A stretch of 64,000 bases of DNA from Pseudalkalibacillus sp045920555 (GCF_045920555.1 NZ_CP174509.1:5456001-5520000), one strand, 5' to 3'. Counted from the first letter of the stretch, positions 16,855 to 25,715 are shown. Numbers and translations: made by a program. The notes: a model not told the origin generated them from the sequence alone.

Positions 16855-17522
16855 TTATAAACAATTAGTTTTGTATTGATATAGCGCGTACTGATATAAA
16901 ACAAATGTCAAAATGTTTTTGCAGCTTGGGCCAGCTTTCCGAAGACCTTCCTCAATAATAGCTTTACTTTGGTTAGGAAATTGATTGTGCCCTTCAATGA
17001 CTATCGTTGTAATGTCTGTAATACCAAAAACGTTCAAATGATTCTTAACAAAACTTACAGCTATTTCAGAAGAATCCCCTTCTGCGTATACCCCTCCTCT
17101 TGCGTTTAATAAAGCACTTTCTTATCAGGTAATAGACCTATTAAGCCTTCAGCTGTATACTTAAATGTTTTACGCGGGTGATGCATATAATCCAGATAGG
17201 AGTGTAGAACGCAGGAACAGTTAAGTTCCAAAGTGGAAAAGCAATGACCAATTTATCAGCTTCGATAAACCGTTCTAGATGCTTAATAACAATATCATGT
17301 TCCGCCTTCTCTTCCGGTGTGAGTTCTATTCCCTGAGATGATTTGAAATTTCCACTAATAATAACATCACCTAAATAAGGCAATGTTTCTTTATACAAAT
17401 CAAGTTAAATCACCGAATCATTTGGATGTGAGGCTCTATAGCTTTCTAAAAATTCATCATGTAGTCTCCCAGTAACAGATCCTTGACGATTGTTCGCTTT
17501 TAACAAATAAGGTTATTGTCAT
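16855..17522 (-). pseudogene. FMN-dependent NADH-azoreductase (AzoR), multiply frameshifted
   Basis: A good ribosome site (GGAGGAG) and ATG at 17522 start a frame that is broken at once. Family sequence is recovered in pieces: LDLYKETLPYLGDVIISGNFK and ERFIEADKLVIAFPLWNLTVPA (17398-17190), YTAEGLIGLLPDKKV (about 17150), and FGITDITTIVIEGHNQFPNQSKAIIEEGL (17037-16940). At least three frame changes and one stop separate them. The intact enzyme of about 210 residues reduces quinones and azo compounds with NADH. Confidence 0.8.
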
Positions 17523-17523
17523 T

Positions 17524-17616
17524 TTAATCTCCTCCAAATAACACTAACTCTTTAGCTGCAGCCGCACCAATTCCGCGTCCAGCACCTGTAATAAATGCTA
17601 CTTTTTCTTTAGACAT
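17524..17616 (-). pseudogene. Short-chain dehydrogenase (SDR), N-terminal remnant
   Basis: ATG at 17616 behind AAGGAGAAGTGC. MSKEKVAFITGAGRGIGAAAAKEL is the SDR cofactor loop (TGxxxGxG). After 25 residues only LFGGD and a stop follow, so about 220 residues have been deleted. The stop lies 1 bp before the azoreductase ATG, so the two were probably an operon. Confidence 0.75.
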
Positions 17617-17634
17617 AAAGCACTTCTCCTTTAT

Positions 17635-17739
17635 CTATTTCATTTGTTTAAGCTGATTAATCACCTTGCTTGAACGAATGGTAAGATTAAACTCTTCACT
17701 AATTTCGGGGAGTATGATGTTAAACATTAATCTGCACAT
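17635..17739 (-). pseudogene. MFS transporter remnant
   Basis: Thirty-four codons read MCRLMFNIILPEISEEFNLT, resembling the first transmembrane helix and loop of drug-type MFS exporters (MFNxxLPxIxxEF). Nothing more of the gene remains. It sits upstream of the SDR and azoreductase relics on the same strand. Confidence 0.4.
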
Positions 17740-17765
17740 CAACTGATTGGAAGCTTTATGCCCCC

Positions 17766-18104
17766 TTATACATTCTCAACCACTCGAGCAATACAAAAGA
17801 AATCAATTTTGACTGTTTTGGCACCACATCGTCTAATTGCCTCGTGATTAGTTGCAGTCACTTTGTCACGGCCAGATGCTTGAAATGATTCAGACCAGGA
17901 TTCTTTTGAGAGCCATTGAGCGTAGTTAATAACTCTCTGTCCATCGTCACTAGCATGGAAACTCGCTGATACGAATCCGGGATAACTTTTGAAGTGCCGT
18001 TCAACTTGCTTGGAGAGTGCATCTATTAATGCCTGCTGCTGTTGGGGATCAACTTCCCACTCAATAATCACCGTGAAGAGTTTATTTTCTTTGATTGTTG
18101 GCAT
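17766..18104 (-). CDS. Antibiotic biosynthesis monooxygenase (ABM) domain protein
   Basis: 112 residues, normal for this ferredoxin-like dimeric family. FTVIIEWEVDPQQQQALIDALSKQVERHFKSYPGFVSASFHASDDGQRVINYAQWLSKESWSESF is a clear ABM pattern. Such proteins act as quinol or haem monooxygenases; the substrate is not deducible. AGGAGGAAGAATATAA precedes the ATG. It is intact although the oxidoreductase genes downstream on the same strand are destroyed. Confidence 0.8.
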   Translation of the reverse strand: MPTIKENKLFTVIIEWEVDPQQQQALIDALSKQVERHFKSYPGFVSASFHASDDGQRVINYAQWLSKESWSESFQASGRDKVTATNHEAIRRCGAKTVKIDFFCIARVVENV

Positions 18105-18341
18105 TTATATTCTTCCTCCTATAAAAATTGTATTTTTTTGATACTTCATGAATTCTCGTCTTATTTTTAATAATATCGACTCATTAGCCATTTTGATAAA
18201 CAAATGTCCGTCAGCACTGACTGTCATTTGATTTTATTCTATTCTAACTTTTATAAATTTGTCAATATAAATTTTACTTTTGGAAGCCAAAAATTCATGA
18301 ACATCGTTTCCTTACTTTTTTGAACCATTACATTAACCAAA

Positions 18342-18638
18342 TTGCTTAATATTCTTCAGTCCTCAAACTACGCATTGTTGGGTGTACCTAAAAACGTTCT
18401 TTTCGGAGCCGTACCTCTGGTGACGAATACAATTTACTTTTGCACGTGTATGCAGATCATAACAGGTCAATGGGATTGGAGAAAAGAAAAACTATACTCT
18501 TTCGGACATTGTAAAAGTAGAAAAGAATCCAGAAGAAAATTGCTTAAACGTATTACAAAAACGGCGATTGGTGGCATTATACAGCAGATGGTAAATGGTA
18601 TTAATGTTGACACGCAGTCCGATCACACTCGAAGTTGA
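18342..18638 (+). pseudogene. Decayed reading frame, unrecognised
   Basis: The open frame here has no ribosome site and its translation looks shifted. A neighbouring frame gives YYKNGDWWHYTADGKWY (about 18550-18602), an aromatic pattern that looks like real protein and ends in TAA. At least two frame changes are needed to join the pieces. I see the relic of a small protein of unknown function. Confidence 0.3.
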
Positions 18639-18746
18639 ACGAAACATGTAGCAACACGAATAGCCCAAAACACGTCTGTTTTAGGCTAAGGTTGGCAGTT
18701 ACCATAGATGTCATTGATGAGGAATCAAAAAAACGGTCAGTGGATG

Positions 18747-18883
18747 TGTATATGGCATTTAATCTATGTATGTTTTGTAGGTATATTTATTAAGGTAATA
18801 GTATAATTACACACTCTTGGATATGAATGAACAGTTATTTTTATTCATAATTTAAAAAACTGCAGTATTCCATTATCGGGCCA
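18747..18883 (+). repeat. 137-bp dispersed repeat, copy A (inverted relative to 49010-49146)
   Basis: Aligned by eye, this matches the reverse complement of 49010-49146 over 137 bp with four mismatches and no gap. It contains AATTACACACTCTTGGATAT and ends in CTGCAGTATTCCATTATCGG. No ORF inside. Unknown origin; the two copies are 30 kb apart in opposite orientation. Confidence 0.85.
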
Positions 18884-18992
18884 TTTAATGGAGTAAGACT
18901 TTCAAACAAAATGATATTTATGTAACTATAAAATCAAAAAATGATGACTGTACTGGAACAATCACCATTTTATAAAAATAAATGGAGCAATT

Positions 18993-19736
18993 CTACCGAT
19001 GGGAAACAATTACGCTCAAGGCTCTTGTTTCAACTTGAATAGATTGTACATTAACAGTATTATCATTGATTAATCGAATGAAATATGTGTGCATTCCTAC
19101 CCCTGGTTGATCTACCCAATTTAAACTTCGCTGATATCGATATGACTGATCATTCGGCGGTGTAATATCGTCTTGGGAGAACCAGTTAACCGTTGCTAGT
19201 GGATTCATACTTGTATTTCGTCTTAATTCATATGTTACATTGTAAGCAATTTTTTCAGATAAGTCGTCTATCTTCTCAACTAGAATCTGAGCATTTGAAA
19301 TAAGTAATACTCTTTGGGTATCACTAGTAATGTTTACGGTTACAGGTACTACATCAAATTCGTTAGAATCCGACGGAAATAGGGTTATATTTGTTTCACT
19401 CGGTGCTCCTGGTGGCCCCTGCTCACCTTGAGGTCCTTGTTCGCCTTGAGGCCCAGTTAGTCCTGGTGTCCCCTGCTCACCTTGAGGTCCTTGTTCGCCT
19501 TGAGGCCCAGTTAGTCCTGGTGGTCCCTGCTCACCTTGAGGTCCTTGTTCGCTTTGAGGCCTGGTTGGTCCTGGTGGCCCTTGCTTACCTTGAGGTCCCC
19601 GTAGTCCAGTTGGTCCTTGTGGATCTGGGCATATCTCAAGTCTTTCAATATTTTCTTCTAATTCTTCTTTTAAAAGGCATAAGAATTTACGGATGTCTTT
19701 TCGGATAAGCTTTTGTAGTTCATTTTTTATTAACAG
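18993..19736 (-). CDS. Collagen-like exosporium-type protein with no standard start codon
   Basis: The minus-strand frame encodes about 247 residues. It has a charged helix (ELQKLIRKDIRKFLCLLKEELEENIERLEICPDP), then about 27 G-x-y triplets built from GPQGEQG, GPPG and GLTG units, and then a globular C-terminus (about 125 residues, beta-rich) as in BclA-type spore surface proteins. Two Gly positions are substituted (GPTRPQSEQG). A strong AAGGAG site lies at 19747-19752 but the codons at the right distance are ATT, GTA and CTG; CTG at 19736 is used here. Possibly the start has mutated from GTG to GTA (19739-19737). Confidence 0.7.
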   Translation of the reverse strand: MLIKNELQKLIRKDIRKFLCLLKEELEENIERLEICPDPQGPTGLRGPQGKQGPPGPTRPQSEQGPQGEQGPPGLTGPQGEQGPQGEQGTPGLTGPQGEQGPQGEQGPPGAPSETNITLFPSDSNEFDVVPVTVNITSDTQRVLLISNAQILVEKIDDLSEKIAYNVTYELRRNTSMNPLATVNWFSQDDITPPNDQSYRYQRSLNWVDQPGVGMHTYFIRLINDNTVNVQSIQVETRALSVIVSHR

Positions 19737-19808
19737 TACAATATAGCTCCTTTCTTAGCTTTTAGAATTATTATATGTCATGGATACATATATAGATTGG
19801 ACACCTCT

Positions 19809-19887
19809 GTTATTTCACTAAGGGCGCAATTCTGCAACAAGCGTTGTACTCTTTCTTTATGTAAAGGGCCATTTAACGGAATAACGA
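19809..19887 (+). repeat. Dispersed GGGCGC/GGGCCA hairpin repeat
   Basis: Matches the family pattern: TTATTTCACTAAGGGCGCA at one end, AAAGGGCCATTTAACGGAA at the other, and a GCGTT-containing middle. See 33137-33204 for the best-preserved form. Confidence 0.6.
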
Positions 19888-19984
19888 CACCCGACAATTT
19901 TGATTCAGTGCTTAACTATTTTGCAGTTAATCATTTGCTGTTATAATAAATTCATTGACTAGTTAGAAAGGAGATGAATAACAT

Positions 19985-20413
19985 ATGCCAAATCCTCTCG
20001 ATAATCCGGATATCGAGATAGAACTCTTTCTTACATTACACCAAAAAACAAGTAAATTAACAAAAATATTAGATTCAAGAATCAAAGTATTTCATTTAAA
20101 TTTAGGGCGACTCTGTTTATTATACATGTTAGAAGAAAGAAATTATGAAGCTTTACCTTCTGAGCTAGGTGATGAACTTGCTGTCACTCGGTCTAATATT
20201 AGTGGATTGTTAAGTGCATTAGAAAAACTCCATTATATCGAAAGAACATTTGATGAAAATGACCGCAGAAGAATTAAAGTGACGATGACAGAAGAAGGTA
20301 AAAAGATTTTAGCGAAAGCATGGCCAATCTATGAAGAAGTAGTGAAAGACTTATTCAGTGAATTAAATAAAGATGAGAAAGAGCAGTTATTATCTGTAAT
20401 GGCTCGCTTATAG
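19985..20413 (+). CDS. MarR-family transcriptional regulator
   Basis: 142 residues, standard for MarR. The winged helix is YEALPSELGDELAVTRSNISGLLSALEKLHYIERTFDENDRRRIKVTMTEEGKKIL, including the DxRRxxxxLT-like wing. GAAAGGAGATGAATAACAT precedes the ATG. The MFS exporter starts 90 bp downstream on the same strand, so this is probably a repressor of its own operon that is relieved by a toxic ligand. TTGACTAGTTAG at 19955 lies in the promoter region and could be part of the operator. Confidence 0.88.
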   Translation: MPNPLDNPDIEIELFLTLHQKTSKLTKILDSRIKVFHLNLGRLCLLYMLEERNYEALPSELGDELAVTRSNISGLLSALEKLHYIERTFDENDRRRIKVTMTEEGKKILAKAWPIYEEVVKDLFSELNKDEKEQLLSVMARL

Positions 20414-20454
20414 TCCCTATTAGAAATAATAGGGTTTCATTTCCTATTATAGTT

Positions 20455-20484
20455 AAGTAGTTAATTATTAATTAATTAATTAAT
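20455..20484. repeat. TTAA-type short tandem repeat before the MFS gene
   Basis: Several consecutive ATTA units (TTAATTAATTAATTAATTAA) occupy the MarR-MFS spacer. It may only be a slippage-prone AT tract, or may affect expression of the exporter. Confidence 0.5.
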
Positions 20485-20506
20485 TGTTTTGAAAAGGAGA
20501 ATGAAA

Positions 20507-21646
20507 ATGAAAAAAACTATTATTGCTTTATGTGTATTATCCTTCTTGGTTGGTTTTGATTTAATTGTTACAGTACCAATGTTGCCAGCCATAAGTGAGA
20601 GTTTAAATATAAACATGGAAATTAGCGGAATTTTGTTTACATCTTATGCCCTGGCCTATGCCGTTTTTGGTTTAATTGCTGGAAGTATATCGGATCGAAT
20701 TGGGAAAAGGAAAATACTTTTAGTTGGGATTGTTATCCTTTCCATTGCGACCTTTGTTACAGGACTATCTAATTCTTTATTTATGTTGATTGGATTTCGA
20801 ATTTTAGCAGGATTTGGAGCGGCATTAATTCAGCCCACTGTTTATTCCATTGTGGGAGAAGTCATTGAATATGAACAAAGAGGAAAAGTAATGGGTTCCG
20901 TTACGGCAGCTTTAATTCTTCCAACTGTTATCGGGATACCCATTGCAGGTTTTATCACAGATATATTTAATTGGAGAGTCCCATTTTTCACCATTGGTGT
21001 AATCGGCATTCTTATGTTTATTGTCGCATGGACTGTCATTCCACAGTTTAAATCTACCAGCTCAAGTTCTATTGTAAAAATGATAAGAAAAGCACTCTCT
21101 AACCGTACCGTTACGCTTACATTGCTGATTTCTTTTATGTATTACGGCGGGTTAGAAGCTATTTTTTCTATCATAGGTATTTACTATAACCAATATTTTG
21201 ATTTGTCACCTTCCTTTATTGGAAGTATCTTGCTTGTTGCAGGAATTGCAAGTGTTTTAGGCAGCATAGTGAGTGGCAAAGTGATGGATAAACCTCATAA
21301 TAAGAAAAGTCTGTTACTGGCGGTGTCTATTATTTCTTTATTCTCCATCTTGTTATTAACGATGAATGATAAGCTGCTTTATGTATCCATCGTGTTAAAT
21401 GTCATTTGGTCTTTTTCTTATGCATTCGGTCAAAATATTATCAACACCTATATGTCTAACCAAAATGATCAAATCCGTACAACAGTAATGTCTTTAAATA
21501 CCTCAGCAATGTATTTTGGGGCAACCGTTTTAAGCATGATTAGTATCACGCTTCTAAATACTTTCTCATTTATTGCCGTTGGTATTTTATGTGCTATTGC
21601 TTATCTTCTGTCCGCTTTATTAACGTTTAAATTACAAGCTAGATAA
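20507..21646 (+). CDS. MFS efflux transporter, drug-resistance type
   Basis: About 379 residues with 12 predicted membrane helices. The N-terminal motif FDLIVTVPMLPAISESLNI and the loop 2-3 motif GSISDRIGKRKILLVG are those of the DHA1 drug:H+ antiporters; motif C-like GIPIAGFITDIFNWRVPFFTIGVIG is also present. I chose the ATG at 20507, 7 bases after AAGGAG, over the upstream TTG. The MarR regulator upstream is its probable repressor. Substrate unknown. Confidence 0.85.
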   Translation: MKKTIIALCVLSFLVGFDLIVTVPMLPAISESLNINMEISGILFTSYALAYAVFGLIAGSISDRIGKRKILLVGIVILSIATFVTGLSNSLFMLIGFRILAGFGAALIQPTVYSIVGEVIEYEQRGKVMGSVTAALILPTVIGIPIAGFITDIFNWRVPFFTIGVIGILMFIVAWTVIPQFKSTSSSSIVKMIRKALSNRTVTLTLLISFMYYGGLEAIFSIIGIYYNQYFDLSPSFIGSILLVAGIASVLGSIVSGKVMDKPHNKKSLLLAVSIISLFSILLLTMNDKLLYVSIVLNVIWSFSYAFGQNIINTYMSNQNDQIRTTVMSLNTSAMYFGATVLSMISITLLNTFSFIAVGILCAIAYLLSALLTFKLQAR

Positions 21647-21758
21647 TAATGTATCAAAGTCATGAGTACTGAAGCTTTTCGTTTTCTTAAATTGTTATGA
21701 AAGCACGATATATAGAAAAAAACATCATTGCTAAGTAGTAAGAGATCAATCGTAAAAT

Positions 21759-21789
21759 CTTCAAGAATAGGGCGCATTTCTGGAGTAAG
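21759..21789 (+). repeat. Partial dispersed hairpin repeat
   Basis: CTTCAAGAATAGGGCGCATT followed by TCTGGAGTAAG, one arm of the GGGCGC repeat family. Otherwise 21647-21904 holds nothing readable. Confidence 0.45.
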
Positions 21790-21904
21790 AATTGCACATT
21801 GCATCTTTTTTGTGTTGTTTTGGGTCCGTAGTTTGTGAATAATACAGGAAGTTTTGGAAGAGTACTGAAGCAGTTATTATCTAATCAGAGGGAGTGTGTC
21901 GAGT

Positions 21905-22402
21905 ATGTCTCACGCTAAAGATGTTTTGGCCGATCAGTTGTTAGCAAATGCGAACGATCCTAGCTGGTACGTATCATTTAAGGAAGCAGTAGAAGGTTTG
22001 TCTGAGGAAGAAGCCTTTTGGAACCCAAATGATGAATGTAATAGTATCGCTGAAATAGTGCAGCATTTGTTGTATTGGAATGAAACATGGCAGGCTAGGT
22101 ATCTAAAATCTCATGTCAATGCTGTACCTTCCATAGGAAACAATGATAAAACCTTTATCATTCCGGAAAATCTATCGTTTATGGACTTAAAGGAAAGACT
22201 ACTAGAAGTTCTTTTACAATGGCAAGAAATACTTTCTAATGAAAAGCTAGAAAGTGATGTATTAGGTTTCCTAGTACCAGCGAAGTGGTGGGAAATACTT
22301 GGTAATGCAACCACTCATAATGCCTACCACATTGGACAAATCATTTACATCCGAAAACTGCAAAAGAGTTGGAAAAATAACAACAAGTTGGAGGATTCCT
22401 AG
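21905..22402 (+). CDS. DinB-like superfamily protein
   Basis: About 165 residues forming the four-helix DinB/YfiT fold: LSEEEAFWNPNDECNSIAEIVQHLLYWNETWQARYL supplies the first metal His (HLLYW), and TTHNAYHIGQIIYIRKL the second and third (HNAYH). These proteins bind a divalent metal; some are thiol transferases (bacillithiol S-transferase type), and the precise reaction here is not visible. The ATG at 21905 follows AGAGGGAG. A strong terminator follows. Confidence 0.8.
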   Translation: MSHAKDVLADQLLANANDPSWYVSFKEAVEGLSEEEAFWNPNDECNSIAEIVQHLLYWNETWQARYLKSHVNAVPSIGNNDKTFIIPENLSFMDLKERLLEVLLQWQEILSNEKLESDVLGFLVPAKWWEILGNATTHNAYHIGQIIYIRKLQKSWKNNNKLEDS

Positions 22403-22449
22403 GGCTGTTCACATCAAGTGCATTTTGTATAAGCAATGAAATTAAATCA

Positions 22450-22484
22450 CAACATGTTTGAATAGGATTAATCAAAACATGTTG
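22450..22484 (+). terminator. Terminator of the DinB-like gene
   Basis: CAACATGTTT pairs with AAACATGTTG (10 bp) across a 15-base loop and is followed by ATTTTTTATTT. Confidence 0.8.
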
Positions 22485-22603
22485 ATTTTTTATTTCTCTT
22501 CGAAGCTCCGTAAGATATTACGTTTCAAGTTTAAACTAACCCGTCCTTCTTTAAAGGGAGGCTATTATTAAAGCTCTATTGAGATTGGATAGACACAATT
22601 TCG

Positions 22604-22622
22604 TTATTCCATTATAGGGCGC
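22604..22622 (+). repeat. Dispersed hairpin repeat, left half (interrupted by introns)
   Basis: TTATTCCATTATAGGGCGC is the 5' exon of the first intron. Together with 24367-24415 it rebuilds a full repeat of the type at 33137-33204. Confidence 0.75.
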
Positions 22623-23494
22623 GCGCGACAAGTTCTGTTATAAGCGCATTACTGCGCGAAAATACAGGGAGTTTAACAGTTTAGACTTCAACTTTACAAC
22701 GGAGGATGGGAATGATGGAGCCATGTTTCTTGAAACCATCCCGTCAATACTCCTGCATGCGTTATAACTGACAGGTTATAGGGTATGAAGCACAGGTAGA
22801 TTCGGCAGAACGAAGGCTGAAGCCAGAAAGGTATGCCAACGGATATGCCGCACGGCTGAAAAACTAGATATGGTGAGAATGTTCTTTGAGAAAGGAACTG
22901 ACGAACTTCCGAATGTACAGGTCTAGATTTAAAACATGGGGAAACTTATGTGTCATCCAACGATGACGTGAGTGGTGTGGAGTAAAAGTGCGCCCTCTGA
23001 AACACGCTATATCGAACAAAGGCGATATCCAGCTCACAGGCTTATAGGAAGCACCTAATTCTAGAATGGATAGCTACGTTGTAAGGGACTTGGAAAGCAA
23101 GGAACGTTGAAATAAAGGACTGTTATCCGAAACGGTTGCCATAAAGATCATACTGAAAGGCATTTATTCTTGTGAGGGTAGGGGTATGACCTAGGAATCT
23201 CCTGTAATGGGAGTGGAGGAACAGCCCCAAGTCTAGCGAAGTGGAATGATTATTTTCCAAGCGTTCATCGCACCGATCGGGTAGGAACGTGGGAACATTG
23301 CCTCCAGCAGGAGGGATGCCACAGTGCGAGCTTTTAGTAGGAATTATAAGATACTTCCTGTCTAAAGGTAACGAGGAACTTATAGTCTAGTACAATTCGT
23401 TAGATGGAGCGCCGGATGCTGGGAAACTAGCACGTCCATGGTGTGGAGCAGGGGAAAAGCTGGAGATAACATCAAATGCTTACCTATTGCTAAC
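22623..23494 (+). mobile_element. ORF-less group II intron, tandem copy 1 (872 bp)
   Basis: Starts GCGCGACAAG (GUGYG-like) and ends CCTATTGCTAAC, an acceptable AY 3' end. Near the end, GGAGCGCCGGATGCTGGGAA, ACTAGCACGTCC and a following TGGTGTGGAGC fold as a domain V hairpin with the catalytic AGC, and a short domain VI follows. No frame longer than about 60 codons is present, so no reverse transcriptase is encoded. Borders are fixed by comparison with the uninterrupted repeat near 33.2 kb (junction GGGCGC/GTTTATCG). Movement would need a protein from another intron in the cell. Confidence 0.85.
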
Positions 23495-24366
23495 GCGCGA
23501 CAAGTTCTGTTATAAGCGCATTACTGCGCGAAAATACAGGGAGTTTAACAGTTTAGACTTCAACTTTACAACGGAGGATGGGAATGATGGAGCCATGTTT
23601 CTTGAAACCATCCCGTCAATACTCCTGCATGCGTTATAACTGACAGGTTATAGGGTATGAAGCACAGGTAGATTCGGCAGAACGAAGGCTGAAGCCAGAA
23701 AGGTATGCCAACGGATATGCCGCACGGCTGAAAAACTAGATATGGTGAGAATGTTCTTTGAGAAAGGAACTGACGAACTTCCGAATGTACAGGTCTAGAT
23801 TTAAAACATGGGGAAACTTATGTGTCATCCAACGATGACGTGAGTGGTGTGGAGTAAAAGTGCGCCCTCTGAAACACGCTATATCGAACAAAGGCGATAT
23901 CCAGCTCACAGGCTTATAGGAAGCACCTAATTCTAGAATGGATAGCTACGTTGTAAGGGACTTGGAAAGCAAGGAACGTTGAAATAAAGGACTGTTATCC
24001 GAAACGGTTGCCATAAAGATCATACTGAAAGGCATTTATTCTTGTGAGGGTAGGGGTATGACCTAGGAATCTCCTGTAATGGGAGTGGAGGAACAGCCCC
24101 AAGTCTAGCGAAGTGGAATGATTATTTTCCAAGCGTTCATCGCACCGATCGGGTAGGAACGTGGGAACATTGCCTCCAGCAGGAGGGATGCCACAGTGCG
24201 AGCTTTTAGTAGGAATTATAAGATACTTCCTGTCTAAAGGTAACGAGGAACTTATAGTCTAGTACAATTCGTTAGATGGAGCGCCGGATGCTGGGAAACT
24301 AGCACGTCCATGGTGTGGAGCAGGGGAAAAGCTGGAGATAACATCAAATGCTTACCTATTGCTAAC
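23495..24366 (+). mobile_element. ORF-less group II intron, tandem copy 2 (872 bp)
   Basis: Identical to copy 1 wherever I compared, with no spacer: the final AAC of copy 1 is followed directly by the GCGCGAC of copy 2. Copy 2 ends at AAC 24366 and the 3' exon GTTTATCGAG begins. Copies this similar imply a recent duplication or two insertions by the same RNA, or an assembly artefact. Confidence 0.85.
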
Positions 24367-24415
24367 GTTTATCGAGTAACGCGTCTTTTTGTATCGGGCC
24401 AGTTTGTGGAATAAG
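24367..24415 (+). repeat. Dispersed hairpin repeat, right half (3' exon)
   Basis: GTTTATCGAGTAACGCGTC, TTTTTGTATCGGGCC and AGTTTGTGGAATAAG match the reverse complement of 33137-33186 with only a few changes. Confidence 0.75.
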
Positions 24416-24429
24416 GGGGTGAGGTGGGA

Positions 24430-24540
24430 ATGAATGAATTGTTACAACGACAAAATGCTTTACAGGCGGAGGTATCAGAGGTTGTAGACAAATTAAAACT
24501 TGATGGGGTTCACCAACATTTTAACGAAAATATACGCTAA
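24430..24540 (+). CDS. Small unrecognised ORF, 36 residues, possibly a gene fragment
   Basis: ATG follows GGGGGTGAGGTGGGA, a usable ribosome site. The helical product starts MNELLQRQNALQAEVSEVVD and resembles the opening of small nucleotidyltransferase-like proteins, then ends after HFNENIR. It is probably an N-terminal relic. Confidence 0.35.
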   Translation: MNELLQRQNALQAEVSEVVDKLKLDGVHQHFNENIR

Positions 24541-24630
24541 GCCCTGAATTGCGTCCGACTTGGCGTTTCTCCTTACTCTAAGCTCAAACGACACGATCAC
24601 CCGACAAACTGAATTAGACTGACTCGTAAA

Positions 24631-24681
24631 AAAAGCAGTGACGGACTAGGAACTCGAAAGACCTAGACTGCCGCTGCTTTT
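24631..24681 (-). terminator. Terminator of the DHFR-like gene
   Basis: AAAAGCAG, ACGG and ACTAGG arms pair with CCTAG, CTGC and CTGCTTT in a long imperfect stem. On the minus strand it is followed by CTGCTTTTTTTAC, a strong U-run, 48 bp after the gene stop. Confidence 0.7.
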
Positions 24682-24728
24682 ATTGTGCTAACGTAATTTG
24701 TTAGCGTAATCTACTTTAGGAGACAAGG

Positions 24729-25304
24729 TCATCTAACCGTCTGGTAAACGAGGCCTATGGCTCCAGAATCAAATGTCTTGTTTTCGATAAGTTTAAGATT
24801 GATCTTCTCCTTGAGACCTTGGAATAACGGCAACCCGCTGCCGATCAGGACGGGAGAAACCGTAATTTTATACTCATCTATTAAATCAAGCTGCATAAGG
24901 TAGTGTGCGAACCTAGGACTGCCGAGGATGACCATATCCTTGCCTGGCTGCTGTTTGAGGTTCTTGATCTCTTCCTCGACATCTTCTTTCACCAGTCTGG
25001 AATTGTTCCATTCGACTTTCTCCAGCGTCGTGGAAAAAACGATTTTGGCTGTCTTTTCGATCCACTCGGCATGATTCCGTTCATGCTGCGAAGCTGATGG
25101 GTTCGAAGGCACAGATGGCCAGTAACTGTGCATCATCTGATAAGTCCCACGTCCCCAAATGACAGTGTCGGCAGTACTCAGAATTTCTTTCGCATGTTTC
25201 TCCAAATCAGCATCGTAGGAAACCCAGCCAATGTCCATTTCACCATTCGGCCCTTCTACAAAACCGTCAAGCGATGCGTGCAGAAATAGAACGAGTTTTC
25301 TCAT
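24729..25304 (-). CDS. Dihydrofolate reductase-like / RibD C-terminal domain protein (YyaP type)
   Basis: About 191 residues. The RibD_C/DHFR-like fold is recognised from KLVLFLHASLDGFVEGPNGEMDIGW, TVIWGRGTYQMMHSYW, KDMVILGSPRFAHYLMQLDLIDEYKITVSPVLIGSGLPLF. Such proteins share the NADPH-binding fold of bacterial DHFR and RibD reductase but their substrate is usually unknown. I start at the ATG 25304 because AAAGGAGAACTGAAA precedes it. Base composition is higher in GC than its neighbours. Single gene, own terminator. Confidence 0.85.
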   Translation of the reverse strand: MRKLVLFLHASLDGFVEGPNGEMDIGWVSYDADLEKHAKEILSTADTVIWGRGTYQMMHSYWPSVPSNPSASQHERNHAEWIEKTAKIVFSTTLEKVEWNNSRLVKEDVEEEIKNLKQQPGKDMVILGSPRFAHYLMQLDLIDEYKITVSPVLIGSGLPLFQGLKEKINLKLIENKTFDSGAIGLVYQTVR

Positions 25305-25446
25305 TTTCAGTTCTCCTTTGTTCATGAGGAATATCTACATTGTACATTAACTAAATTTTAGCATAATTCAACTTGGGTTGTTTCTTATGGATTGCTAATC
25401 TAAACTGCCCATCCGTAATCCCGCACATATGACCGCTAACAGTCCA

Positions 25447-25490
25447 TAGCGGACATTAATCCCGTTGTTCATTAGTGTTAATGTCCGCTA
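25447..25490. repeat. Perfect 13-bp hairpin
   Basis: TAGCGGACATTAA pairs with TTAATGTCCGCTA over an 18-base loop. A third degraded arm (GAATGTCCACTAAGG) follows at about 25514. Typical of small intergenic palindromes. Confidence 0.6.
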
Positions 25491-25660
25491 ATGATTGATA
25501 TAACAGAGATTTTGAATGTCCACTAAGGTTTAACTGTAGAAATCACACGTATCATGTAGATACCCCCTATAAGAAGAATGGTTACGTGCATTGTACTAAG
25601 CCTATGGAATATTTTACATCTTAAGCAATCGGGCGCTTAAGTGGAATAAATAATAAAGTA

Positions 25661-25715
25661 AAAGACCGCAAAATATGCAAAGTTTTATACAAAACTTTAA
25701 TATTGTGGTCTTTTT
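25661..25715. terminator. Hairpin with T-run
   Basis: AAAGACCGCAA pairs with TATTGTGGTCTTT, with an inner stem AAAGTTTT/AAAACTTT, followed by TTTAAT. No gene end is close by, so it may be a relic of a lost gene. Confidence 0.5.

Noticed and set aside
19391..19708. Plus-strand ORF with a repeated VLVxxEAQ pattern
   Set aside because: It is the antisense of the collagen-like G-x-y repeats; the periodicity comes from the minus-strand gene.
22623..24366. Possible rRNA, tRNA cluster or CRISPR because of the long structured, repeated non-coding DNA
   Set aside because: Unit is 872 bp and occurs exactly twice, no short spacer-repeat pattern; ends and domain V fit a group II intron.
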